A stretch of 64,000 nucleotides of DNA from Aliiroseovarius zhejiangensis (GCF_014656375.1 NZ_BNCH01000005.1:1-64000); one strand, 5' to 3'. Shown: positions 8,404-16,879, numbered from the stretch's first letter. The notes: generated by a model from the sequence alone, not told the origin. Translations and numbers: made by a program.

Positions 8404-9660
8404 TCACATTGTCCAGACCTTTGCCTCCCGCAGATAGTCAGGCACTTCGTGTTTCCGTACATTCGGGTGATTTTCCAGCACCATTCTCAAAGTGTGCACT
8501 GCGCCAAAGGCACTACGGATTAGCTCGCGCTGTCCCACGATGTACTTCTGGTCAAACTCATTGTCTTCCACCTTGTGCGCTGGTTTTTGCCGCTCTTTTC
8601 GGACCGCCCGAAAATTGGCGAACATTTCCTGCATCGGCTTCGGATCGCCAGGCCGGAACTTTATCCCGATCCACTCTTCTAAGAGTTGGATTGTACCTTT
8701 TGACTGTGTAACACGATTCCCATCCTCGTCGGTCAGGTACCGGTTTAGCTCAACATCGTCTTTGAAAAATTCACGATTCAAATCGTCACTCAAGAGCTGG
8801 TCTAACAACAGCGCAAAGTCCCGAAACTCCTTTTTCGTCGGTCTGAGCAAAATGCCAAAACCGTTCGGGCGCCTGAGATCATCAAACTCAGATCGAAACA
8901 GCGGCGGTTTGCCCATTTGCTTGCAAAAGCGGTTTATCTGCATCTTTTCTTGAAGGAAGGCGTCGTAGATCGACATATTCTCTGGAAAATCGCCAACAAT
9001 TTGGGTGCGAAAGAAGTCGGGATGAAGCTTATACGACCCGTGTAGCTCGTGTTTTTCCATTTCAATTTGAAGAGCTTCCGGGAGATCATGCAAATACCGA
9101 ATGAAGGCTGCAATGGCGCGATGCATGTCGTCATCGTAGGCGAAGCCAAACTCAAAGAACTCGAGACCGTCACGGACAACCGCTCGATCCGCAATTCGCG
9201 TTCCGTCTTTTTGTAGTATCCGTCCGTGAATGTCATCAACGTCAAAACTGAAGCGTGGATCGTTACGGTACCATTCGAGCGCCCGTAAATCGAAGGCGCG
9301 ATAGCTCAACTGAGGCGCGCCTTCCTTTAGCGCCCTGGTATACGGCGCGGCTTCATTGGCCCCGGCATCAATTTCGGCAAGTAGCTGCGGTGTGGGGTAT
9401 AGGCATCCAGCGAGTCCAGCTTCATCAATTTTTCTAAGCTGAACGTCGATCGGTTCTGCGTGGAATGCTTTGATATGTGGGTTTGGGTGCCCATCACCGC
9501 GAACAAGGTCCAACCGGCCATCCGCGATCAGTTCTTTGATCAGTTCCGTATCCCCAATGTGCGTTAACTGCGCCACGCCCATCCCATTAAAGTCGCCGGA
9601 TTGCAGGTAGGTATCCATAGCTCTGCTGAGGATTGTTGCTTTTCGACTGTTTGTTGCCAA
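8404..9660 (-). CDS. Uncharacterised protein with possible C-terminal HEPN-like domain
   Basis: A 418-aa soluble protein, not recognised. The start is a TTG with AGGTGA just upstream; an ATG at 9618 is the alternative. It lacks a signal peptide or membrane segment. The N-terminal 50 residues look helical, and residues 100-300 are charged. Near the C-terminus a helical region holds R357-x4-H362 (RQKPAH), the spacing of the HEPN RNase motif, followed by a long helix. HEPN nucleases are common in phage defence and toxin systems, and the neighbours (PIN, CBASS) fit that. The match is a short motif only and may be chance. GC is lower than in the neighbouring transposon genes, suggesting separate acquisition. 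Confidence 0.6.
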   Translation of the reverse strand: MATNSRKATILSRAMDTYLQSGDFNGMGVAQLTHIGDTELIKELIADGRLDLVRGDGHPNPHIKAFHAEPIDVQLRKIDEAGLAGCLYPTPQLLAEIDAGANEAAPYTRALKEGAPQLSYRAFDLRALEWYRNDPRFSFDVDDIHGRILQKDGTRIADRAVVRDGLEFFEFGFAYDDDMHRAIAAFIRYLHDLPEALQIEMEKHELHGSYKLHPDFFRTQIVGDFPENMSIYDAFLQEKMQINRFCKQMGKPPLFRSEFDDLRRPNGFGILLRPTKKEFRDFALLLDQLLSDDLNREFFKDDVELNRYLTDEDGNRVTQSKGTIQLLEEWIGIKFRPGDPKPMQEMFANFRAVRKERQKPAHKVEDNEFDQKYIVGQRELIRSAFGAVHTLRMVLENHPNVRKHEVPDYLREAKVWTM

Positions 9661-9939
9661 GTTTCACCTAATAGGAACTACTGCTCTTGTTCGGACCGGG
9701 ATTTTGTCAACTTTACTGCCCTCAGAAGAGCCAATCAATTCGTCTTGCCCGGAAAACGGTCGTTGATGTAAGGGGCGGCCACTGACAGAAAAGTCCGCAT
9801 TTTCGCCATTCTGGCAGGACGTCACGAGTGACAGAACTCGGCTCAGCTGGCCGAACACTCCTAGAAAGACTATACTTGCTCAACTACGCGGATTTTGCAT
9901 TTCCTGATCCAGCGTCGCCCGATTCCCGTCAGCCGGTCG

Positions 9940-10458
9940 TCAACGTGCCTGGCTCAGCTTTCTGAACTTCTGCAATCGACGGGTGTGCTCGGCGACCGGC
10001 AGCCAGACCGTCGGATCTTCTTCAAAGATGACCAGCGCGCGATAGAGGACCTGAGGGGGCATGACGGATGCGGCGTGCATCTCGTCGACCGCCCAGAGGA
10101 CGCCATGCACCTCGACTGCCTGCGCCGATGCAAACCGCCTCAGCGGTCCGTCTCCCGTCAGCAGGATCGCGTCCGACGTGTCCGCAGCCGCAATGAACGC
10201 GAAACAATCATTGATCGTGAGGGCCCGGTTTCCCCGCTGAACATCGCCTGAGCGTTTCACCTGTTCGCCACTCAGGTCCCAGACCTCCAGCCCGCTGTCA
10301 ATCAGCATTTGCTTCTCACGTCCGGACATGTCGAGGAGTTCATCCTCGAAGAGCGGCAGAGGGATGGCGAACTGGTACGGCAAGGCAAGCAGCCCGGAAA
10401 GCAGTCCGCCTTTTCTCAGGTCGATCAGGCAACTGGTATCACTGATGACGATCCGCAT
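9940..10458 (-). CDS. PIN-domain nuclease (probable toxin)
   Basis: A 172-aa PIN-fold protein. PIN enzymes are Mg-dependent ribonucleases, often toxins. Visible are the first acidic strand (VISDTSCLIDL, D7), a central acidic helix (INDCFAFIAAA) and the late ILLTGDGPL segment. Its start overlaps the 3' end of the XRE-ImmA/IrrE gene by 20 bp, so the two are surely co-translated. This suggests that the upstream HTH/peptidase protein controls or neutralises it. The pair lies divergent from the CBASS operon. The family is clear; RNA target and toxicity are inferred. Confidence 0.85.
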   Translation of the reverse strand: MRIVISDTSCLIDLRKGGLLSGLLALPYQFAIPLPLFEDELLDMSGREKQMLIDSGLEVWDLSGEQVKRSGDVQRGNRALTINDCFAFIAAADTSDAILLTGDGPLRRFASAQAVEVHGVLWAVDEMHAASVMPPQVLYRALVIFEEDPTVWLPVAEHTRRLQKFRKLSQAR

Positions 10459-11539
10459 TGGCCTTTACCGGCCCACGCAGCGCCGCCTCAATAGTGGTCA
10501 TGGGAACCTGCAGCAACTGTGCGGCACGGGTGGGGGCAATAAGGTGCTCGGCCAGTGCCCAGTAACAGAGGCGTTCGAAGCGGCGGGGCTCCTCGAAGAT
10601 GCACCCGGCACTCTCCTCAAGCGGTTCGGGCTCATTCTTACGCCAGGTGCTTGCGACGGTCTGGAACGCGTACTGTACAGCTGACCCGGACAAAACGTCG
10701 ATCTGTCCGAGGCGCATCAGAAGTGCTGCAGCGCTGACGCGGTAGAAACGTTTCAGGCGAACGATCTCGCCGTAGCTGATCTGCCGCCGACCGGGATGCT
10801 GCGCTGAACTGACCCGATGACGCAGATGGCTTGCTGGGACGAGGAACGCTCCGGCGAACCGGTTTGCTGCCCGTTCGATATTGACCGGCGCGTCGGAGTT
10901 CAGAACCCTGTGCGCAAGTTCATGGGCAAGAGTGAAGCGACGGCGTTCGAGGCCATGGTTCCGATTGACGACGATGACGGGCATTTGTCTGCCATCGCCT
11001 GGGCGGGTAACCCAGCAGGTCAGTCCCGAGACCGATTGTGGGAGCTCAATCAGGAAGACCTTGAGGCCGCGCTCTTCCAGAAGTTCGGTGAGGTTCGGGA
11101 TAGGATCGTCACCTAGATCCCAGGCATCACGGACCTGATCGGCGATTTCCTCCGCTCCGCCCTCGTCATTCAGCCGTACTGGCCGGATCGGCGGGGTCCA
11201 GTGTGCGGTGTCGAGTTCGAGAAGTTCTTCTACGGTCAGATAACGGTCAACCTGATCCATGACCTCAGCCTCGACCCGGGACCGATCCTTCGCCGAAGTC
11301 GAGGACAGTTTGCGAAACTCGACCCCTTCGAGCGCCTGGACCTGATCGCTCATCAGGAAATCGATCGAAACGCCGAGCGCTTTGGCAAGCGCCACCAGAA
11401 CGCTGCTGCCCGGGGTCATTTCGCCCTTCTCATATTTTCGGATGGCCTGGTGGCTTGGCTGTCCGCCGAGCGCATCAGAAAGCCCGCGCAATGAATATCC
11501 GGCGCGCTTCCGGGCCAGTTCGAGGCGCCGCCCGTTCAT
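10439..11539 (-). CDS. XRE-type HTH protein fused to ImmA/IrrE metallopeptidase
   Basis: A protein of 366 aa. Residues 1-65 form a Cro/C1-type helix-turn-helix (YSLRGLSDALG, then HQAIRKYEKGE). Residues about 140-260 form the ImmA/IrrE (COG2856) zinc peptidase with H206-ELA-H210 and a downstream ERAANRFAGAFLVP segment typical of the family. In such proteins the peptidase cleaves or controls a repressor after a damage or phage signal. The start has GGAGG upstream. It overlaps the PIN gene and is divergent from the CBASS genes across a 135-bp region holding direct repeats at a promoter. CBASS systems are known to be regulated by separate HTH (CapH) and metallopeptidase (CapP) proteins; this could be a single-chain equivalent, or simply the antitoxin of the PIN protein. 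Confidence 0.88.
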   Translation of the reverse strand: MNGRRLELARKRAGYSLRGLSDALGGQPSHQAIRKYEKGEMTPGSSVLVALAKALGVSIDFLMSDQVQALEGVEFRKLSSTSAKDRSRVEAEVMDQVDRYLTVEELLELDTAHWTPPIRPVRLNDEGGAEEIADQVRDAWDLGDDPIPNLTELLEERGLKVFLIELPQSVSGLTCWVTRPGDGRQMPVIVVNRNHGLERRRFTLAHELAHRVLNSDAPVNIERAANRFAGAFLVPASHLRHRVSSAQHPGRRQISYGEIVRLKRFYRVSAAALLMRLGQIDVLSGSAVQYAFQTVASTWRKNEPEPLEESAGCIFEEPRRFERLCYWALAEHLIAPTRAAQLLQVPMTTIEAALRGPVKANADRHQ

Positions 11540-11560
11540 GATTTATCCTCCACCACAAAG

Positions 11561-11590
11561 GTTGACACTTTTGAAGTTGATACCAAATAT
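11561..11590 (+). promoter_or_regulatory. Candidate CBASS promoter with overlapping operator repeats
   Basis: TTGACA (11562-11567), 17 bases, AAATAT (11585-11590) form a sigma70-like promoter pointing at the CD-NTase gene. Two direct repeats, GTTGACAC (11561) and GTTGATAC (11576), 15 bp apart, cover the -35 and spacer. This is where a repressor such as the divergent XRE-ImmA/IrrE protein would bind. Confidence 0.5.
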
Positions 11591-11674
11591 GTAAACCAAG
11601 TCTGTATCCGGAGCAAGACCGCCGATCGGTGTGCTTTATGCAGGTTCATGATTTCTGTTTAAGGGACATAAGTG

Positions 11675-13216
11675 ATGGCGCTCCCATTGCCGAATACCAG
11701 ACCTGTCGATCAGTTATTGGAAGATCTCGTTGAGGAACTTCAGGTCCCGCCCGGCCGGTACGAACAGGCTGAGCGCAGCTACAAGTCGCTCGGCGAGTGG
11801 CTGCACCGGCCGGATTCAACTGTACGCAACGACAGCCCCGATGTGTATGTGCAGGGTTCTTTCAGGCTGGGAACGGCGATCAGGCCCGCATCAGATGAAG
11901 AAGACTATGACATCGATATGGTCTGCCGTCTCGAATACGAGAAGTCGGCACTGACCCAGGCAGAGCTGAAACGTCGCGTCGGTGTCGAGGTCAAAGCCTA
12001 TGCCCGGCGTTACGGCATGAGCAAACCCGAAGACGGACGCCGCTGCTGGACCCTGGTCTACGCAGATGGCGCACAGTTTCACATGGATGTCCTGCCTGCG
12101 GTGCCTGACTTCGAGAAGCGGCGCTATCTGAGTGAAGCGGGCCCCGCGCTTGCCCGACTGGGGGCAACTGCGCTCGCGATCACAGACAAGGAACACGACG
12201 GCTTCCGGCAGGCTGGCGGCCGCTGGCCGCACAGCAATCCCAAAGGCTATGCGCTCTGGTTTCGCGATCGGATGGGCCAGGCGTTCAGAAGTCGTGCTCT
12301 CAACGAGGCACGCAGGATGCAGGCCAGCGTTGAGGATGTTCCGGCATGGCGGGTGCGTACCCCGCTGCAGGGCGCTATCCAGATCCTAAAACGCCATCGC
12401 GATCTCATGTTCAGCGACCGGCCGGAAGACAAGCCGATCTCCATCCTGATCACGACCCTTGCTGCGCATGCCTATAATCAGGAAGAACGCCTATCCGATG
12501 CGCTGTTCTCGATCCTTCAGGGAATGGACCGGTACATTACCCGCCGCAATGGCGTGGACTGGGTCGAAAACCCGGCCGACCCCGAGGAAAATTTTGCTGA
12601 CAAGTGGGAAGAGCACTCTGAGCGTCGGGATGCATTCCATGAGTGGCTTCAGCAGGCCCGCAGCGATTTCGCATCGGCACATCAGGCGCTCACTGCAGAC
12701 GGTGTCGGCGCCGTCCTCAGCGAACGCATGGGGCAGGGTTTGGTCGAACGCGCACTGGGGCGTCGCAATCCGGCCAGAAGGCCGGGTGTTCCCGCGCGCC
12801 TGGTCCGTGCGGTCAATCTCGTCCTTGCGCCAGCCTACATGCGAAAGCCGCGATGGCCGCAGGCTGCGGAAGGCCGCGTGACTATTCGTGCGGCGACCTT
12901 TACGCAGCAGGGTTTCAGGCCGCAGAACTTCGTGAGCAATGGCGCGCCGCTTCCCAGAAATTGCAGTCTGCGTTTTGAGGCGGACACGACGGTGACCGGG
13001 CGTTTCAAGGTCTACTGGCAGGTCGTGAACACCGGGCGGGAAGCCGAGGATGCGGATTGTCTGCGTGGAGGCTTCAGCCCGGACGCGGCGGTCCGGGGTG
13101 GTCTGTCCCATTCTGAGAGCACCCTCTATCGGGGCCAGCACAGCATCGAGTGTTTCATTGTGAAGAATGGCAAACTGGCCGCGCGCAGCGGTCAGTTCAT
13201 CGTGAATATTGGCTGA
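11675..13216 (+). CDS. cdnD: CBASS cyclic-oligonucleotide synthase (CD-NTase) with AGS-C sensor domain
   Basis: A 513-aa CD-NTase, the phage-sensing second-messenger synthase of CBASS. The nucleotidyltransferase core shows GSFRLGT (61-67), the metal-binding pair D79-x-D81 (EDYDIDMV) and the third acid D138 (FHMDVLPA). A helical middle is followed by a C-terminal beta-rich domain (about 385-513, with YWQVVNTGREAEDADCLRGGF) that matches the AGS-C sensor found on many CD-NTases. I prefer the ATG at 11675 (AAGGGA 8 bases upstream) over the GTG at 11672. The effector gene follows directly. The clade letter in the symbol is a guess, and the product nucleotide is unknown. Confidence 0.88.
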   Translation: MALPLPNTRPVDQLLEDLVEELQVPPGRYEQAERSYKSLGEWLHRPDSTVRNDSPDVYVQGSFRLGTAIRPASDEEDYDIDMVCRLEYEKSALTQAELKRRVGVEVKAYARRYGMSKPEDGRRCWTLVYADGAQFHMDVLPAVPDFEKRRYLSEAGPALARLGATALAITDKEHDGFRQAGGRWPHSNPKGYALWFRDRMGQAFRSRALNEARRMQASVEDVPAWRVRTPLQGAIQILKRHRDLMFSDRPEDKPISILITTLAAHAYNQEERLSDALFSILQGMDRYITRRNGVDWVENPADPEENFADKWEEHSERRDAFHEWLQQARSDFASAHQALTADGVGAVLSERMGQGLVERALGRRNPARRPGVPARLVRAVNLVLAPAYMRKPRWPQAAEGRVTIRAATFTQQGFRPQNFVSNGAPLPRNCSLRFEADTTVTGRFKVYWQVVNTGREAEDADCLRGGFSPDAAVRGGLSHSESTLYRGQHSIECFIVKNGKLAARSGQFIVNIG

Positions 13217-13232
13217 TCCGGAGGCTGAAGAC

Positions 13233-14375
13233 ATGTCTTTCTGGCGCAAACATGGTGACCGGTTTTTCGATGGATTGATCACCTATGTCTTCCGGATCCC
13301 GTCCTGGCCGTCGAGGTTGCTGCGTGCCGGTGTCACATTGATCGTCGCCGGGTTGGGCGTCGGCGGGCTGGCCGGCGATCTTTCCTGGATCGATGCGGAC
13401 CGCGTACTGCGGCTGGCCGCGCAGGCGGATGGTGGCGGGCTATCGGTCTACTGGTCCCAGATCGCCGTCTTCCTCGGCATTCTGCTCCTCGCTGCGGGGG
13501 GTGTCCTTGGTGTGATCGATCACATCGCCGACCGGCGGCAGCTCAGGAAGCAGAGCGTGGTTGTGCTGGAGCACCGCGGGCTGCACCAGACCGTTGATAC
13601 TCCCCTTGCCTCTGCCGTGCCGAAGCGCCTGAAAGGCCGTATCGATGTCCTGCCGGTCGACCACCGGCAGTCGACCTCGACGAGTCAGATCAGCAGTCCC
13701 GAAGATGCACTCTCACAGATTGCCGGATTGCGGCAACAGCTTCGTCAGAAGCGTGATGCGGCGGGTCCTGGCAACGTCAGGCTGGTCTACGGTGGCATGG
13801 CCCCTGTACCGCTGACGTTCCTGACCGGCATGATGGTCGGGAATGAAGCTGGTCTTACAGTGATGGACTGGGATCGTTTCGCGGAAAAATGGCGCGAACC
13901 TGACGGCGAAGATGACGGAGACCGGTTCGGCGTTTTCGGAGTCGAAGGTCTGAAGGACGATGTTCCGGTGGTAGCTTTGGCCGTCGCTGTTTCTTACCCG
14001 TCGGACGCAGACGGTATCAGGGCGACTCTCGGTGATATGCCTCTGATCCGCCTCGCTTTGCCAACTCTGAGCACGACGGCGCACTGGTCTGCCGACAAGC
14101 AATCTGCCATGGCGAAAGACTTCACGGATCTTCTGGGAGACCTCATGGCGAAAGGGGTCAAACGCGTTCACCTGTTCATCGCAGCCCCCAACAGCGTTGT
14201 ATTCACTCTGGGCCGGCACCTCGATGACAGACTGCATCCCGAGGTGCTGGTCTACCAGTACGAGCGTTCGGCGTCGCCACCGTTTCCTTGGGCGGTTCAG
14301 ATGCCCACCCACGGGTGGAGCGCTGCGCAGATTGTCAGAAGTGTCGCGGCGCCATCCCCTCCGGCAGCCGCCTGA
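13233..14375 (+). CDS. CBASS effector: two transmembrane helices plus SAVED domain
   Basis: A protein of 380 aa. The ATG at 13233 has GGAGG 8 bases upstream and is preferred to a TTG at 13209. Two membrane segments are seen: residues about 30-52 (AGVTLIVAGLGVGGLAG) and 75-100 (IAVFLGILLLAAGG). A linker and coiled stretch follow, then a SAVED domain (about 180-370) with VRLVYGG, the TVMDW strand and the late HLFIAAPNSVVFTLGRHL segment. SAVED domains bind cyclic oligonucleotides. TM-SAVED effectors (Cap14-like) are thought to break the inner membrane and kill the infected cell. It starts just past the CD-NTase stop. No E1/E2, JAB or HORMA/TRIP13 genes are near, so this is a minimal two-gene CBASS. 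Confidence 0.85.
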   Translation: MSFWRKHGDRFFDGLITYVFRIPSWPSRLLRAGVTLIVAGLGVGGLAGDLSWIDADRVLRLAAQADGGGLSVYWSQIAVFLGILLLAAGGVLGVIDHIADRRQLRKQSVVVLEHRGLHQTVDTPLASAVPKRLKGRIDVLPVDHRQSTSTSQISSPEDALSQIAGLRQQLRQKRDAAGPGNVRLVYGGMAPVPLTFLTGMMVGNEAGLTVMDWDRFAEKWREPDGEDDGDRFGVFGVEGLKDDVPVVALAVAVSYPSDADGIRATLGDMPLIRLALPTLSTTAHWSADKQSAMAKDFTDLLGDLMAKGVKRVHLFIAAPNSVVFTLGRHLDDRLHPEVLVYQYERSASPPFPWAVQMPTHGWSAAQIVRSVAAPSPPAAA

Positions 14376-14524
14376 GCGCGGCCGTCTCTGCACGGGAAGG
14401 GAAAACGGGGCGCATTTCCGGAGCCTGTGAGAGGGTCAGGTGCCACGCTTCAGGGATCGACCCTGGCAGGCATTCCCGACATTCGCCTGTCTCCACGCCG
14501 ACCGCACGAAACTGCGCGCGGTGT

Positions 14525-14809
14525 TCAGCGACCGCCGGTCTCAAGCGTCTTTTCCACTTCTGCCAGAAGTGCCGAGGCGGAGGTTCCCAGTTGAAGCGAA
14601 ATTGCATGCAATGCCGTCAGCGTCGGCTGCCGGTTCTGCGTCTCCAGAAGTGAAATATAGCTCATCGAAAGATCGCACCGGAACGCGAGCTCTTCCTGCG
14701 ATAGCCCGGCCTCCTTTCGCCGCTGCCGAAGCACGGTTGCGAAGGCTTTCAAGAGTTCCGGGTTGCTACGCTCCATCCCCAAGTTAATGGAGAAGCTTGC
14801 ACCGCGCAT
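14525..14809 (-). CDS. XRE-family HTH regulator
   Basis: A protein of up to 94 aa with a canonical Cro/C1 helix-turn-helix: LRQRRKEAGLSQEELAF, then SMSYISLLETQNRQPTL. An in-frame ATG at 14776 would give 83 aa. The upstream start at 14809 lies only a few bases from a TATAGT inside a palindrome, so the transcript may be leaderless. It is divergent from the secreted-protein operon, and the shared gap holds a perfect 18-bp palindrome. It therefore probably represses itself and perhaps that operon. Its 3' end points at the end of the CBASS operon. Confidence 0.85.
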   Translation of the reverse strand: MRGASFSINLGMERSNPELLKAFATVLRQRRKEAGLSQEELAFRCDLSMSYISLLETQNRQPTLTALHAISLQLGTSASALLAEVEKTLETGGR

Positions 14810-14810
14810 C

Positions 14811-14845
14811 TAATGACTATAGTCATTATTAATAACAATAGTCAT
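14811..14845. promoter_or_regulatory. Palindromic operator with an extra half-site
   Basis: TAATGACTATAGTCATTA at 14811-14828 is a perfect 18-bp palindrome. A further half-site (ATAGTCAT) follows at 14838-14845. It lies between the divergent XRE gene and the secreted-protein gene and abuts the XRE start codon, as expected of an autoregulatory operator. Confidence 0.75.
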
Positions 14846-14864
14846 AATCCGGGGATTTCGCCTG

Positions 14865-15698
14865 ATGTTCCGATTGCCGATTATTCTGCTTGCCGTAGCG
14901 TTGGCGGGCTCAGCTCCGTCACGAACCTTCGCCCAATCCCTTCCGCAGCCGGAGGGCTACGACACACTGAGCGAGACCCAGCCTGCCTCCGTGCGCCCCT
15001 ACGACTTCGCCATTCTCGGGGTGAAACCCGGCATGCCGATCGACGAGGCGGTTGCGCTGATTGAGGCGCATCTCGGGCAGGAGCTTTCGCCGGTCGAAGG
15101 TACGCTTCAGGTGGAAAATCCGGCGGGCAAGGTGTTTCGCACGAAGCTGCGGGTCGGCTATGTCACGCCGGGGATCGACTTCTTCCTGCGCAATCAGAGC
15201 AACAAGCCGTATGACAGCATCCAGATCGATGTCTCCAGCCCGGCCATCGGCTCGGTCGTGACCGCGATCCGCCGCGAGGTGCGTGTTGCCGCAGGGGATG
15301 GGCCGGATAAAGCAGCGTTGTTGGCGCAGCTGGAAGGGCTCTACGGCAAGCCGTCTGACCTGCCGGACAGGGGTGACAGGATGTGGCGGTGGGCTCTGGA
15401 TCGCGCTTACGAGCCGATCCCGATGCCTGAACCCTACGACATGTATTCCTACGAAGCCTGCGCCCACGGCCTGCCGACCGAGGGTCGGTTCGATTACCGC
15501 ATTGCTCCGGTTCTCGGCGAGGGACGCAAATGCGGGATGAGCTATGTCGCGGAATACCGGACGAAAGGCACGGAGACGATCACCATGACCTTCCGGCTGA
15601 TCGACTACAATCTGATGGTTCAGGATCGCACTGCCGCTCGTCCGCAGATCGACGGAACCCTGAACACGGCAACCCAACCTGCGGATATGAAGCTATGA
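14865..15698 (+). CDS. Secreted protein of unknown function
   Basis: A 277-aa protein with a clear signal peptide: MFRLP, a hydrophobic run (IILLAVALAGSA), and a likely cleavage after TFAQ-type residues near 23-25. The mature part has a segment (FAILGVKPGMPIDEAVALIEAHL) like small repeat units in other periplasmic proteins, and two cysteines (ACAHG, KCGMS) that could form a disulfide. I do not recognise the family. It is the first gene of a plus-strand operon; the next gene overlaps its stop (ATGA). A periplasmic protein in an operon with a phosphoesterase inside a defence island is odd, and its role is open. Confidence 0.7.
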   Translation: MFRLPIILLAVALAGSAPSRTFAQSLPQPEGYDTLSETQPASVRPYDFAILGVKPGMPIDEAVALIEAHLGQELSPVEGTLQVENPAGKVFRTKLRVGYVTPGIDFFLRNQSNKPYDSIQIDVSSPAIGSVVTAIRREVRVAAGDGPDKAALLAQLEGLYGKPSDLPDRGDRMWRWALDRAYEPIPMPEPYDMYSYEACAHGLPTEGRFDYRIAPVLGEGRKCGMSYVAEYRTKGTETITMTFRLIDYNLMVQDRTAARPQIDGTLNTATQPADMKL

Positions 15699-15913
15699 CC
15701 ACGACCGCCGAAAAAGTGCAGAACATGACAGCGTGGCTGGATTTTCTGCGCGAGAACCCCGAGCTTGACCCTGACACCGTGATGGAGCTTCGCGTTCCGA
15801 CGAGTGTGCATGTCGAGATCATGCGCAAGGCCACGGAACTGGGCGTAACGAACCTCGATGTGGTGCTCTTCGCGCTGGCCGATTACGGTATCGCCAGGGA
15901 ATATGTGGCGTGA
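15695..15913 (+). CDS. Small uncharacterised protein
   Basis: A 72-aa protein starting at an ATG that overlaps the stop of the secreted-protein gene (ATGA), so the two are coupled. It is acidic and helical, with LRVPTSVHVEIMRKATELG, a shape that loosely resembles a ribbon-helix-helix strand-helix unit. No family is recognised. Nine bases separate it from the phosphoesterase gene. Confidence 0.65.
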   Translation: MTTTAEKVQNMTAWLDFLRENPELDPDTVMELRVPTSVHVEIMRKATELGVTNLDVVLFALADYGIAREYVA

Positions 15914-15922
15914 ACAGGTGCG

Positions 15923-16726
15923 ATGGCGCGGTTTCTGGTCTGGAGCGACCTGCATGACGAATTCTGGGGCGGCTTCGATCTGCCCGACCTGTCCGCGCCG
16001 GTGGACGGAGTTCTGATCGCGGGCGATACGCACACGCGAGGGCGGCACTTGGAGATTCCGGCGCGGGCGGCGCGCAAATATGGCTGTCCGGTCGTGGTGA
16101 TCTGGGGCAATCATGAACCCTATGGCTCGGTCTGGTCAGAACTGTTGGCCGACGAAGATCGCCAGCTTACCGAACTGCGCGCCGAAGGTCTCGACATCCG
16201 CGTTCTGCGCGGGGCAATGACCGAGATCGCGGGCGTGCGCATCATCGGCGCAACGCTCTGGACGGATCTGCGGCTCTATCCAGAGTTCGACCAACTCGCG
16301 CGGCTCATGGTCTCGGCCTACATGCAGGACTACCGCGCCATTCGCACCGCGCTCGATACCCGCTTTACCGTCGATGACATGCTGGACCGCCATGCACAGG
16401 ACAAGGCTGCGATCCTCGCCGCCCTGCGCGTCCCATTTGACGGCCCAACCGTGGTCATGACCCATCACCTGCCGCTGCGCGAGTTGATCGCCCCGTGGCG
16501 CACCATCGGCGGCCACGAGAAGCGCGCGATGAACAACGGCTTTGCCAGCGACCTTTGGGACGAGATCCGGGGTTTCAACATCGACACATGGATATGGGGG
16601 CATAGCCACGAGGGCGAGAGCCAAACGCTCGAAGGCGAGCACGGCCCGATCCGTTTCGTCACGAACCAGCGAGGGTATCCGGGCGAAGGGGCTGAGTTCG
16701 ACCCGGCCTGTGTGCTGGAGATTTGA
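15923..16726 (+). CDS. Calcineurin-like metallophosphoesterase
   Basis: A 267-aa two-metal phosphoesterase. The family motifs occur in order: SDLHDEF (D9, H11), AGDTHTRG (second metal Asp), WGNHEPYG (Asn-His-Glu), MTHHLP and WGHSHEG. All metal ligands appear present. Such enzymes hydrolyse phosphomono- or diesters, including nucleic acids and cyclic nucleotides; the substrate cannot be told here. Last of a three-gene operon (secreted protein, 72-aa protein, this). In a CBASS neighbourhood a cyclic-nucleotide or nucleic acid substrate is conceivable, but this is speculation; similar enzymes are common on phages and plasmids. Confidence 0.85.
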   Translation: MARFLVWSDLHDEFWGGFDLPDLSAPVDGVLIAGDTHTRGRHLEIPARAARKYGCPVVVIWGNHEPYGSVWSELLADEDRQLTELRAEGLDIRVLRGAMTEIAGVRIIGATLWTDLRLYPEFDQLARLMVSAYMQDYRAIRTALDTRFTVDDMLDRHAQDKAAILAALRVPFDGPTVVMTHHLPLRELIAPWRTIGGHEKRAMNNGFASDLWDEIRGFNIDTWIWGHSHEGESQTLEGEHGPIRFVTNQRGYPGEGAEFDPACVLEI

Positions 16727-16879
16727 CCCCAAAGTTGACCAAAGCAACCGAAAGAGAAAGCCTGGCTGCCCCCAGTCGCCCCGGTAAAAACCCTTTATGT
16801 TTGGGCATTTTTGCGGGTAAACAAACCTTGAACTGCGGCGCTGCCACGGTCGCGGACAGAAAAATCAAGGGGCAGGCAA

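Noticed and set aside
15923..16726. Metallophosphoesterase as a CBASS signal-degrading enzyme
   Set aside because: It is in a separate operon behind its own regulator, and nothing in the sequence shows the substrate.
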